From: Phycisphaerales bacterium | Lineage (GTDB): Bacteria > Planctomycetota > UBA1135 > UBA2386 | NCBI GenBank assembly: GCA_020247305.1 | Contig: JADCJE010000093.1 | Location: 1-64,000, forward strand | DNA length: 64,000 bases | Direction: 5' to 3' | In this document: positions 26,495 through 34,319 of the stretch, in pieces | Position numbering within the stretch: the stretch's first letter is position 1 | How the letters are laid out: every line of letters starts with the position of its first letter | Notes under the pieces: model-generated | Told to the model about the DNA's origin: nothing | Databases searched by the model: none | What the model saw: the letters and a program-made list of their open reading frames with translations, nothing else | Program-made: the position numbers and the translations under genes

Positions 26495-27454
26495 GTGTCC
26501 CTACCCGCCCACCAATCCGCGTCGCCCTCGCCGACCAAGGTCCTCGGACCGCGTTCGTTCCGCGAACCGCTGGTCGACGCCGTCGACTTCGCCGCCGCCG
26601 AGGCGCTGGTGCGCTCGGGCATCGACAGCGCGCGCATCGTCGTCGCGCAGGGCCAGGATCCGCAGCGCGCGCGCGACGCTGCGGCGCGCGGCTGCGAGCT
26701 GGGCGACGGCCCCGTGCCGGCGGCGCCGCACGTGCCGCCGTGGCGCACGCTCGTCGTCATCCCGACGTACAACGAGAAGGACAACCTCGCGGCGATCGTG
26801 CGCGCGATCTGGCTGTACCTCGACTGCGACATCCTCGTCGTCGACGACGGCAGCCCGGACGGCACCGGCGCGATCGCCGACGGCATCGCCGAGGCCGACC
26901 CGCGGCTGACCGTGCTGCACCGCACCGGCAAGCAGGGCCTCGGCACCGCGTACCTCGCCGGCTTCCGCGTCGCCTTCGAGCGCGGCTACGAGCGCGTCTG
27001 CGAGATGGACGCCGACTTCAGCCACGCGCCGTGGGACCTGCCGCGGCTCGTGTTCGGCTCGGGCGACGCCGAGCTGGTGATCGGCAGCCGCTACGTGAAG
27101 GGCGGCTGCACGATCGGCTGGGACTGGAAACGGCGCATGCTGTCGCGCGGCGCCAACCTCTACACGCGCACCGTCCTCGGCAGCGGCATCCGCGACAACA
27201 CCGCCGGCTTCCGCGTGTTCCATGTCGACGCGCTGAAGGGCCTCGACCTCGGCGCCGTCGCCGCGCAGGGCTACGCCTTCCAGATCGAGATGGCGTACCG
27301 CGTCGTGCGCGCCGGCCATCGCGTGAAGGAGCTGCCGATCCACTTCGTCGACCGCTTCGTCGGCAAGTCGAAGATGGACGGCCGCATCGCGCGCGAGGCG
27401 CTGCTGCTGGTGCCGAAGCTGCGCGGCCGCGTGCCGAAGCAGCGCGCGCGCTGA
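26495..27454 (+). CDS. Polyprenol-phosphate mannosyltransferase-like GT2 enzyme
   Basis: The C-terminal 235 residues (about 84-319) are a GT2 domain of the dolichol/polyprenol-phosphate mannose synthase type: TLVVIPTYNEKDNL, VDDGSPDGT (116-124), CEMDADFSH, and NTAGFRVFH with a final basic stretch (GKSKMDGRIAREALLL). There is no transmembrane segment, as in the short single-domain synthases. It makes lipid-linked mannose or a similar sugar donor for extracytoplasmic glycosylation. The first 80 residues (FREPLVDAVDFAAAEALVRSG...) are an extension not found in the standard enzyme. The GTG at 26495 is the best start; an ATG at 26481 is in another frame. Confidence 0.8.
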   Translation: MSLPAHQSASPSPTKVLGPRSFREPLVDAVDFAAAEALVRSGIDSARIVVAQGQDPQRARDAAARGCELGDGPVPAAPHVPPWRTLVVIPTYNEKDNLAAIVRAIWLYLDCDILVVDDGSPDGTGAIADGIAEADPRLTVLHRTGKQGLGTAYLAGFRVAFERGYERVCEMDADFSHAPWDLPRLVFGSGDAELVIGSRYVKGGCTIGWDWKRRMLSRGANLYTRTVLGSGIRDNTAGFRVFHVDALKGLDLGAVAAQGYAFQIEMAYRVVRAGHRVKELPIHFVDRFVGKSKMDGRIAREALLLVPKLRGRVPKQRAR

Positions 27455-27457
27455 GCG

Positions 27458-27489
27458 TCCGGAAACGAGCCGTCAGACAGGCTTCCGGA
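27458..27489. terminator. Hairpin after the mannosyltransferase gene
   Basis: Arms TCCGGAA (27458-27464) and TTCCGGA (27483-27489) are perfect complements with an 18-base loop, directly after the stop codon. The junction is convergent with purF. Confidence 0.5.
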
Positions 27490-27497
27490 TCGCCGGC

Positions 27498-27521
27498 GGT
27501 GGCCGTCATCGCGGCCACGCG
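27498..27521. repeat. Palindromic repeat GGTGGCCG-N5-GCGGCCACGCG, copy 1
   Basis: The unit GGTGGCCG, five bases, then GCGGCCACGCG occurs here and at 30010-30033 with the same spacing but a different loop. It forms a stem of at least 7 bp. Both copies lie between convergent genes. Confidence 0.65.
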
Positions 27522-27578
27522 GAACCCGGACGAGCGGCGGACTCACGAGCTCCGAGCGCGCCGGCGCGGCCGCCGGGA

Positions 27579-29033
27579 TCAGGCCTTGCCGGCCTCGAGC
27601 CGGTCCTGCTCGATGTCGCTCAGCATGCGCTCGGTGATGTCGCCGGTCGGGTACTTGCCCTCGAAGCAGGCCTTGCAGAACTGCAGGTCCTTGTTGCCCG
27701 CCGCGCGCACCGCGTCCTCCATCTGCTCGATGGTCTGGTACAGCACGACGTCGCAGCCGAGTTCCTTGGCGATCTCGCCGTCGTCGCGGCCGCGCGCGAT
27801 GAACTCGCGCTTGGTCGACATGTCGATGCCGTACAGGCACGGGAACAGCAGCTTCGGCGAGTAGGACGCGAGGTAGATCTTCTTGGCGCCCATCTGCCGC
27901 GCGATCTTGACGATCTGCCGGCTGGTGTTGCCGCGCACGATCGAGTCGTCGAGGATGACGACGTTCTTGCCCTCGAACTCGGCGCGGATGGGGTTGAGCT
28001 TGGCGCGGATCGTCGCCTGCCGCGCCTTGTCGTTCGGCATGATGAACGTGCGGCCGACGTAGCGGTTCTTGACGAAGCCCTCGCGGCACGGGACGCCGAT
28101 CACCTCGGCCATCGTCTGGCCGGCGGTGCGCGCCGACTCCGGCACCGGGATGACGACGTCGGCCTGCAGGCCGGTCTGCAGGAACGCGCGGCCCAGGCGC
28201 CGGCCGAGCTCCATGCGCGCCTCGTAGACCGACGTGCCGTCGAGGAACGTGTCGGGCCGCGCGAAGTAGACGTACTCGAAGATGCACGGCCGGTGCGGCT
28301 TGTTGGCCACCTGGCGGAACTGCGGCACGCGGTCCTTGCCGATCCACACCATCTCGCCGGCCTTCAGGTCGCGGACCACCTCGTAGCCGGCGACGTCGAG
28401 CACGACCGACTCGCTGGCGGCGGCGTACCACGTGCCCTCCGGCGTGACCTTCTTGCCGAAGATGCACGGCTTGATGCCAAAGGGGTCGCGGAAGGCGTAC
28501 ATGCCCTCGCTGGTGATGCCGCACACCGAGTACGCGCCCTTCACGCGGTCGAAGACCTCCTTCACGGCGACCTGCACGTCGTCGACCGTGATCGGGTCGG
28601 CGGCGCGGCGCATCAGCGCGTCGGCGAACACGTACAACACGACCTCGAGGTCGCAGCTGCTGCTCAGGTGGATGTTGCGCTGCTGGAAGTACGTCCCCTT
28701 CAGCTCGTGGAAGTTGGTGACGTTGCCGTTGTGCGCCATCGCCGTGCCGACCGGGTAGTCGAGCCAGAACGGCTGCACGTCGCCGTCGTCGCCGAGGCCG
28801 ACCGTCGGATAGCGCACGTGCGCGACGGCGAGGTGGCCCTTCAGGCGGCCGAAGTGCTTGGTCTCGAAGACCTCGCGCACGAGGCCGAGGCCCTTCTTGG
28901 CGTGGAACTTGTCCTTGAACGTCACCGCGCCGGCGGCGTCCTGGCCGCGGTGCTGGATCGCGAGCAGTCCCGCGAGGGCGTCATGGATGGCGTCGGAACC
29001 GTCGGGACCAAGGATCGAGATGAAGCCGCACAT
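27579..29033 (-). CDS. purF: Amidophosphoribosyltransferase
   Basis: PurF starts purine synthesis by making phosphoribosylamine from PRPP and glutamine. The 484-residue protein begins MCGFISIL, so Cys2 becomes the N-terminal nucleophile after methionine removal; this fixes the ATG at 29033. The glutaminase domain has AHVRYPTVG and AHNGNVTN; the phosphoribosyltransferase domain has VVILDDSIVRGNTSRQIV. The C-terminal FCKACFEGKYPTGD is a normal purF ending. Its start codon shares bases with an ATG on the opposite strand (CATG at 29031-29034) at the head of the aminotransferase gene. Confidence 0.97.
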   Translation of the reverse strand: MCGFISILGPDGSDAIHDALAGLLAIQHRGQDAAGAVTFKDKFHAKKGLGLVREVFETKHFGRLKGHLAVAHVRYPTVGLGDDGDVQPFWLDYPVGTAMAHNGNVTNFHELKGTYFQQRNIHLSSSCDLEVVLYVFADALMRRAADPITVDDVQVAVKEVFDRVKGAYSVCGITSEGMYAFRDPFGIKPCIFGKKVTPEGTWYAAASESVVLDVAGYEVVRDLKAGEMVWIGKDRVPQFRQVANKPHRPCIFEYVYFARPDTFLDGTSVYEARMELGRRLGRAFLQTGLQADVVIPVPESARTAGQTMAEVIGVPCREGFVKNRYVGRTFIMPNDKARQATIRAKLNPIRAEFEGKNVVILDDSIVRGNTSRQIVKIARQMGAKKIYLASYSPKLLFPCLYGIDMSTKREFIARGRDDGEIAKELGCDVVLYQTIEQMEDAVRAAGNKDLQFCKACFEGKYPTGDITERMLSDIEQDRLEAGKA

Positions 29034-29064
29034 GGGGGCGCGCGAGCTTACCATCCGCGACGCG

Positions 29065-29967
29065 ATGGCGAACCTGTGCAACGTCGACGGACGCATCACC
29101 CCCGAAGCCGAGGCGCACGTGCCCGTGCTCGACCGCGGCTTCCTCTTCGGCGACTCGATCTACGAAGTCGTGCGCACGGTCGGGGCCGAGCCGTTCGGCT
29201 GGCCCGAGCACTGGGAGCGGCTGGTCGCCTCGGCCGCCGCCATCCGCCTGCGGCTCGACCTCGACGAGGCCGCGGTCGCGCAGCGGGTCGCCGCGACCCT
29301 GGCGGCGTCCGGCCCCGGCGACCGCTACGTGCGCATCGTCGTCAGCCGGGGCGCTGGCTCGGCGCCCAACATCGACCTCGCCAGCGCCACCGGCGCGCCA
29401 TGCTGGGTGATCATGGTCCGCGAACTGGCGCCGATGGCCGGCGCGCCGTCGCGGCTCACCGTGATCGAGCGGTTGCGCAACGACCGGCGCGCACTCGACC
29501 CGGCGACCAAGAGCGGCAACTACCTCAACAACGTCCTCGGCCTCGCCGAGGCCAAGGACCGCGGCGCGACGGACTGCCTGATGTGCAATGCGCAGGGCTT
29601 CGTCACGGAGGCGTCGACGTCGAACGTGTTCGCGCACATCGACGGCGTCTGGGCGACGCCGCGGCTCGACGACGGCATCCTCGCCGGCGTCACCCGCGCG
29701 CACCTGCTGGCGTGGTTGCCGACTGTTGGCGAGCGGGTCGTCGAGGCGCACCTGACGCCGGCGGATCTGCGGCGCGCCGACGAGGTGTTCCTGTCGAGCA
29801 CCCTGCGCGACCTCGCGCCGGTCACCCACCTGGACGGCCGGCCGCTGTGCGGCGGCGAGGTGGGACCGAACGTGCAGCGGCTGCTCACCGCCTACCGGGC
29901 GTGGTACGCCGAACGGCTGCGCACGCTCTATGCGCCGCAATGGCGCCGTCTCGGCAGCGGCGGCTGA
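29065..29967 (+). CDS. Class IV PLP aminotransferase or aminodeoxychorismate lyase
   Basis: A 300-residue fold-type IV PLP enzyme, the family of branched-chain and D-amino-acid aminotransferases and PabC. Visible marks are LDRGFLFGDSIYE (22-34), the Schiff-base Lys149 in ATKSGNYLNN, TEASTSNVFAH and the C-terminal VFLSSTLRDLAPV. It lacks features that separate IlvE from PabC or D-amino-acid enzymes with confidence, so no symbol is given. The ATG at 29065 gives the typical N-terminus; an ATG at 29032 in the same frame would add 11 residues and overlap the purF start. It is divergent from purF. Confidence 0.85.
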   Translation: MANLCNVDGRITPEAEAHVPVLDRGFLFGDSIYEVVRTVGAEPFGWPEHWERLVASAAAIRLRLDLDEAAVAQRVAATLAASGPGDRYVRIVVSRGAGSAPNIDLASATGAPCWVIMVRELAPMAGAPSRLTVIERLRNDRRALDPATKSGNYLNNVLGLAEAKDRGATDCLMCNAQGFVTEASTSNVFAHIDGVWATPRLDDGILAGVTRAHLLAWLPTVGERVVEAHLTPADLRRADEVFLSSTLRDLAPVTHLDGRPLCGGEVGPNVQRLLTAYRAWYAERLRTLYAPQWRRLGSGG

Positions 29968-30076
29968 GAACCCGCGAAGAACGCCACTGCGGGCTCTCAG
30001 GCTGCCGCTGGTGGCCGCGTTCGCGGCCACGCGAAGAGCCTGAAATCGAGCCTGAAATCGACTGTCGCTCAGGCTC
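29966..30076. terminator. Cluster of nested hairpins between convergent genes
   Basis: Several stems follow one another. GAGA-A-CCCGC (29966-29975) pairs with GCGGG-C-TCTC (29989-29998). CAGGCT (29998-30003) pairs with AGCCTG (30037-30042) around the inner GTGGCCGC/GCGGCCAC hairpin (30011-30030). GAGCCTGA (30048-30055) pairs with TCAGGCTC (30069-30076). Probably a bidirectional terminator. Confidence 0.6.
30010..30033. repeat. Palindromic repeat GGTGGCCG-N5-GCGGCCACGCG, copy 2
   Basis: Second copy of the unit at 27498-27521, with the same 5-base spacer length. It is enclosed by a longer stem (CAGGCT/AGCCTG). Confidence 0.65.
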
Positions 30077-30107
30077 TGTGCGCCCGCGCGTGGCGGGCGT
30101 CGACCGC

Positions 30108-30548
30108 TCAGGCCAGGACTTCGGCGAGGATCGCCTGGATCTTGCTCAGCGCGGCGTGGTAGCGCGCCTTGGCCTGCTCGCTGCCCTTGACGGCGGCGAC
30201 GATGCCTTCGAGCGTGCCGTCGAACGCCGGCGCCGTCATCGGCAGCGGGTTCTTCCGCGGACGGCCGGGGCCGCGCTTCACCGGCGCGAGCAGCGACGGG
30301 GCCGCGACAGCAGCCGGAGCCGCCGTCTTCGCCGCCTTCGCCTTGGCGGCCTTGGCCGCCTTGCCCTGGCCGCGCGGGGCGGCCTTGACGATGCCCAGCA
30401 GCGCCTGCGCGCGGCCGAACATGATCGGGTAGATCTTCAGCTTCTTCTTCGCCGCAGCCTCGGCGATGTCCTTGTAGGCGGCCGAACGGTTCGAATTCAG
30501 GGATTCGACGATGAACTCCATCGCCGGATTGGACTTGCTTGCTGCCAT
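30108..30548 (-). CDS. Lys/Ala-rich AT-hook DNA-binding protein
   Basis: A 146-residue basic protein in three parts. Residues 1-55 (NPAMEFIVESLNSNRSAAYKDIAEAAAKKKLKIYP, quoted in pieces) look like a small helical domain. Residues 55-90 are a Lys/Ala stretch (KAAKAAKAKAAKTAA) like histone H1 tails. An AT-hook core, KRGPGRPRKN, follows at about 91-100. The end is a short helical tail (YHAALSKIQAILAEVLA). I expect a nucleoid-associated or chromatin-like role. Similar small proteins with one helical domain and an AT-hook occur in Planctomycetota. The ATG at 30548 follows GGCAAACTCCCC. Confidence 0.7.
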   Translation of the reverse strand: MAASKSNPAMEFIVESLNSNRSAAYKDIAEAAAKKKLKIYPIMFGRAQALLGIVKAAPRGQGKAAKAAKAKAAKTAAPAAVAAPSLLAPVKRGPGRPRKNPLPMTAPAFDGTLEGIVAAVKGSEQAKARYHAALSKIQAILAEVLA

Positions 30549-30670
30549 GGGGAGTTTGCCTTGTCTACGTGCTATGTGGAACGGGCCGAAGCCCTATGAA
30601 CGGCGAGCATAGTGCCGAAAGCGCCACCGCAAGCAAGCGCTGATTGGCGAATATCGCCATCCGCACTTGT

Positions 30671-32518
30671 TCACCGCCCCGTCGCCGCCGCCGTGATCGT
30701 CCACGACTCGCCCGGGCCCAGCAGCACGGACGGCGCGGGCCGCAGCGCCGCCTGCAGCACGTGCAGGTCGGCAAGGGTGATCCGCCGTCGCTCTGGATGA
30801 TTTGCCGGCAGGAACGCGTCGTCGATGACGACGAGGCCCGGCTTCGCCTTCTGCACGATGGCCAGCAACTCGGGCGCGTACGGGCACACGATGGCGACGT
30901 CGACCGGCTCGTCAGCGACCTGCGCGGCGGTGAGATTGGGCGCGACCACGAGGATGCGCGGGCCGCCCAGCACGTCGATGCGATAGCTGCAGCTCCACGC
31001 CACCTGGTTGTCCTTCGGCGGCTCGCCGAGGGCCTGGATGCGGGCGCCGCTGGTGCTGGCGAGGTCGGCGCCGGGTTCGACCAGCGGCATCGTCTCCATC
31101 GGCACGACCGGCAAATGGAAGGCGATGTGCGTCAGCACCGTGCGCGGCGGCTCGTTGAGGAACATGCGCACGAGCAGCTGGTCGTTGCGCCGCGTCATGT
31201 CGAGCGGCTGCGTCAGCGCGCAGAAGTCGATCGCCCCCCACAGGTACTCGGCGAGGTCGGCGCCGGCCGGGTCGATGGCGAAGTTGCGCTTGGCCGAGCG
31301 CACGAGCCAGCCGCCCATCGGCAGGCGGAACAAGCGCGCCGCCCCCTCGGGCACCGGCGCCTCGGCGGCCTTCGACAGCGCCTCCAGGCGATTGCGCCAC
31401 AGCCACGGCAAACCGCGCGCGTGCAGGCCGCCGACCTCGCGGCTCATGCGGCGATGAACGCGCTGGCAAAGCTCCAGGAACTCGACGCGCGGCATGCGCT
31501 CGCATTCGCGGTCGAGTTCCGTCAGCAGCGCGAGCCGCCGCTCCCCGCCCACCGCAGCCGGCGGGATCGAGCCGTCGTGGACCGCCGGCGCCGTCGCGGC
31601 GAAATCGGTCAGCCATTGCCGCCAGCGTCGCTCGCCCACGAGCGGGCCGTCCTTGACGCCGGGCTTGGGCGGAAACTCGGGCACCACGCCGCGCAGCGCC
31701 GACGCGTCGGCGAGCAGCATCATGCTGGCGAACAATCCGGGATCGACCACGGGGCCGACGCCGAAGGTCAAGCCGATGCGCGTCTGCGGCATCGGGTCGG
31801 TGCCTTCGTCGAAGTCGTTGACGACGAGTTGCAGGTCGTAGACCTGGCCCGCCGCGGGCTGCTGGCCCGACGGCAGGATCTCGCGCCACGGGATCTGCGC
31901 CTCGTACGTGGTGATGCCACGCTCCTTGTCGTGCACGGCGACGACGCGCGCCGCGGCGCCATCGAGCACGCGCGCCGTGCCGGTGACGCGGTCCCATTGC
32001 ACGACCTGCCGGCCGGCTTCGTCGGCCAGCCAGAACTCGCGGTCGTCGCGGCGGCCGGGGTCGTCGCCTGCGCCGCGCGTGTCGCGCTGCGGATCGACGG
32101 TCAGCAGCACGTTGTCGCAGACGGGGATCTCGACGATGCGCAGCGAACGGCTGTCGAGGCCGCGGTGCCATTCGTCCTTGACGACGACGCCGACGAACAG
32201 CGATTGCTCGTCCCAGAGCAGGAAGGCCTGCGCGCCGAGGTCGTTGGGGCCGTTCCAGGCCTTGTAGGCCGTGCCGGACAATTGCCGCCGGTCGTCGAGC
32301 CGGATCGCCGGCAGTTCGGGCCAATCGGTGAGCGCGCCGTCGATGGCGACGCGGCGCTCGCCGCGCGGCAGCACCAGCACCTGCGGCAGCAGCATCGGCG
32401 ACGGTTGCTGCTGCGCCGGCGGCGACTGCGGGGCGCCTTGCGGCTGCCCGCCGGGCGGCCCCTGGGCGGCGAGCGCCGCCGCTGCGGCCGAGGCCGCCAT
32501 CACGCATCGGAACGACAA
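30671..32518 (-). CDS. Exported protein: CBM9-like domain plus degenerate MBL-like domain
   Basis: A 615-residue exported protein with a short signal peptide (MSFRCVMAASAAAAALAAQG) and a Pro/Gln-rich linker. Residues about 55-260 resemble family 9 carbohydrate-binding modules: VAIDGALTDWPELPAIRL, QAFLLWDEQSLFVGVVVKDEWH and a final VNDFDEGTDPMP. The C-terminal part (about 395-600) follows the order of a metallo-beta-lactamase fold (GGWLVRSAKRNFAIDP then ALT...), but where active enzymes have THxHxDH it reads TQPLDMT (near 434-440), so it cannot bind metal in the usual way. It is the last gene of the overlapping operon and overlaps the CPBP gene by 19 bases. Function unknown, possibly glycan binding in the envelope. 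Confidence 0.55.
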   Translation of the reverse strand: MSFRCVMAASAAAAALAAQGPPGGQPQGAPQSPPAQQQPSPMLLPQVLVLPRGERRVAIDGALTDWPELPAIRLDDRRQLSGTAYKAWNGPNDLGAQAFLLWDEQSLFVGVVVKDEWHRGLDSRSLRIVEIPVCDNVLLTVDPQRDTRGAGDDPGRRDDREFWLADEAGRQVVQWDRVTGTARVLDGAAARVVAVHDKERGITTYEAQIPWREILPSGQQPAAGQVYDLQLVVNDFDEGTDPMPQTRIGLTFGVGPVVDPGLFASMMLLADASALRGVVPEFPPKPGVKDGPLVGERRWRQWLTDFAATAPAVHDGSIPPAAVGGERRLALLTELDRECERMPRVEFLELCQRVHRRMSREVGGLHARGLPWLWRNRLEALSKAAEAPVPEGAARLFRLPMGGWLVRSAKRNFAIDPAGADLAEYLWGAIDFCALTQPLDMTRRNDQLLVRMFLNEPPRTVLTHIAFHLPVVPMETMPLVEPGADLASTSGARIQALGEPPKDNQVAWSCSYRIDVLGGPRILVVAPNLTAAQVADEPVDVAIVCPYAPELLAIVQKAKPGLVVIDDAFLPANHPERRRITLADLHVLQAALRPAPSVLLGPGESWTITAAATGR

Positions 32519-33063
32519 AGGATCCTCCGGATCATCAGGAAATTGGCGACGGCGCCGGCCGTCGCGGTGGCAAGCAGGCCGCAGCCCGCGTCGACCATGA
32601 GACAGAACGCCGCGGCGTGGGCCAAGCCCGGCAGCAGCCAGGCCCAGCCGACCACGGCACTATTCACGACGGCCGCCGCGGCAACCGCCACTGGCACGCC
32701 GAGCCAATCCGGCAACGCGAGGCGGAACAGCAGTTCCTCGGCGGCGGCGCCACAGGCGACGAATGCGGCGATGGCGGCGTCGCTGCGGCCGTCGAACATG
32801 CGGCGCAGCTCCGCCTCGACGATGGCGAGCCTGGGCAGGAAGCGGCGCAGGCGCGGCAGCAGCCAGGCCAGCGCGAGGCCGACGGCGAGCCCGAGCCCGG
32901 CGGCGACGAACGGCCCGCCGTCGCCGATCGCGCGCCGCGGCGCTTCGTCCCAGCGGTCGCGCCACGCCAGCGATGCGAGCGCGAACCCCGCGAGCAGCGC
33001 ATTCACGACGTAGCCGCCGGCGAGCCCCGTCGGGCCGTCGTCCTCGCCCGCGTCGGCGCTCAC
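32500..33063 (-). CDS. CPBP-family intramembrane metalloprotease
   Basis: A 187-residue membrane protein with about five transmembrane segments. The CPBP (CAAX-protease/bacteriocin-processing) motifs are visible: AAEELLFR (EExxxR) near 109-116 and HAAAFCLMVDAG with the third-motif His. It is short for the family, and the asparagine of the last motif is not evident. Members process lipidated or secreted peptides or protect against bacteriocins. The GTG at 33063 overlaps the stop of the signal peptidase gene (GTGA). Context with LepB suggests a role in protein export or maturation. Confidence 0.75.
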   Translation of the reverse strand: MSADAGEDDGPTGLAGGYVVNALLAGFALASLAWRDRWDEAPRRAIGDGGPFVAAGLGLAVGLALAWLLPRLRRFLPRLAIVEAELRRMFDGRSDAAIAAFVACGAAAEELLFRLALPDWLGVPVAVAAAAVVNSAVVGWAWLLPGLAHAAAFCLMVDAGCGLLATATAGAVANFLMIRRILCRSDA

Positions 33064-34319
33064 GGCCCGACCCAGCGGGCGCGCGACCACGGCCCGAGCA
33101 CGCCGCGCGGCACGCCGACAAAGCTCGCGGCCGGGACCGGGCCGAAGTGCCGGCTGTCGTGGCTGTCGAAGGCGCTGTCGCCGAGCAGGAACCACTGCCC
33201 GGCCGGGACGTGGCGCGGCCAGCCGCCGGCCTGGCCCGGCATGCCGAGGATCGGATCGCGCCAGGCGAAGGCGTCGCGGAAGACCTCGACGTACGCGAGG
33301 TCGAGCGCGGCGTCGTCGCCGGCGACGGCCGCCCAGACGAGCGCGCGCGGGCCGTTGGGCAGCGCGCCCGGCGGCGGATTCCACGCCGGATCGCGCGCGT
33401 GCACCACCAGCGCGTCGCGGCGGCCGTCGCAGACCAGAAATGCACGGTCGTCGAGCAGGCCGAACTCGACGAGCCCGCGCGGCGCGGACAGCGGCCAGCG
33501 CTGCACGTCGACGCCGTCGCGCCACAGCGTCACGGCGGCGGCGGCCGGCTGCACGTGCCACGTCAGCGTCTCGCCGCGCGTCTCGACGCTCAGCAGCAGG
33601 TCACCGCGCAAACGCGCGAAGGCCAGCGCCATGCCGACGTCCTGCACGGCGACATCGGCGCCGACGCGCAAGGCGGCGCCGGTGGCGTCGACGCACGACG
33701 CATCGACGGGGCGCGCCGCGCCAATCGCGAAGTCGGGCAACGGACTGCCGTCGCGCAGCCGCCGCGCTTGCCGCGCCGCCGGCCGCAGCGCCGTGCGCGC
33801 GACCTCGACCGCTGCGCCACCGGCCAGCGCGAACGTCCCGGGCGCGCACGCGCGCAGGTCGAGCCGCTGCTGCGCCGCCGGCGAGCCCGGCGCCTGCGCC
33901 CACGTCGCGCGCATGCCGCGCGCCGCGAGCGGGTCCTTCTGTTCGCGCTGCAGGCGCTGCGCGTCGGGGCCGAGCCAGAGATCGCCCTGGCGCACGTCGA
34001 GCCAGCAGGCCTCGGGGTCGTCGCCGCGCGCAGCGATGCGTTTGACCATCAGCTGGCCGGGTTCGGCGGGATGCGCGACGACGACGAGGTCGTGGCGGCG
34101 GCGCGCCGCGCCATCGGCGAGCTTGTCGACGTACACGACGTCGCCGTGCGCGGGATCGCCGTGCAGCACGGGTTCCATGCTGCCGGTGGGCACGAGGTAG
34201 CGATCGCCGACGCGCAGGCGCAGCGCCTGCACCGTCGCCACCGCCGCGAGCGCCACGAACAGCGCGTCGCGGGCGAGCGCGGCGAACGGCGGCGGCGGCG
34301 GTTGCAGGTCGCGGGTCAT
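33060..34319 (-). CDS. lepB: Signal peptidase I with a large insertion
   Basis: LepB removes signal peptides at the membrane. One N-terminal transmembrane segment (about 16-33) precedes the catalytic boxes: VPTGSMEP with Ser47 and LMVKRIAARGD with Lys93. The last box, FLLGDSAFDSHDSRHFGPVPA, is far downstream near residue 390. About 270 residues lie between Lys93 and this box, far more than in typical enzymes; part of the insert has a jelly-roll-like pattern (LSVETRGETLTWHVQPA and later). The total of 419 residues is long for the family. The ATG at 34319 overlaps the stop of the aspartokinase gene (ATGA), and its own stop overlaps the CPBP start. Confidence 0.9.
   Translation of the reverse strand: MTRDLQPPPPPFAALARDALFVALAAVATVQALRLRVGDRYLVPTGSMEPVLHGDPAHGDVVYVDKLADGAARRRHDLVVVAHPAEPGQLMVKRIAARGDDPEACWLDVRQGDLWLGPDAQRLQREQKDPLAARGMRATWAQAPGSPAAQQRLDLRACAPGTFALAGGAAVEVARTALRPAARQARRLRDGSPLPDFAIGAARPVDASCVDATGAALRVGADVAVQDVGMALAFARLRGDLLLSVETRGETLTWHVQPAAAAVTLWRDGVDVQRWPLSAPRGLVEFGLLDDRAFLVCDGRRDALVVHARDPAWNPPPGALPNGPRALVWAAVAGDDAALDLAYVEVFRDAFAWRDPILGMPGQAGGWPRHVPAGQWFLLGDSAFDSHDSRHFGPVPAASFVGVPRGVLGPWSRARWVGP

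Noticed and set aside
29032..29064. Earlier start for the class IV aminotransferase (ATG at 29032)
   Set aside because: It would share bases with the purF start and the extra residues do not match the family N-terminus.
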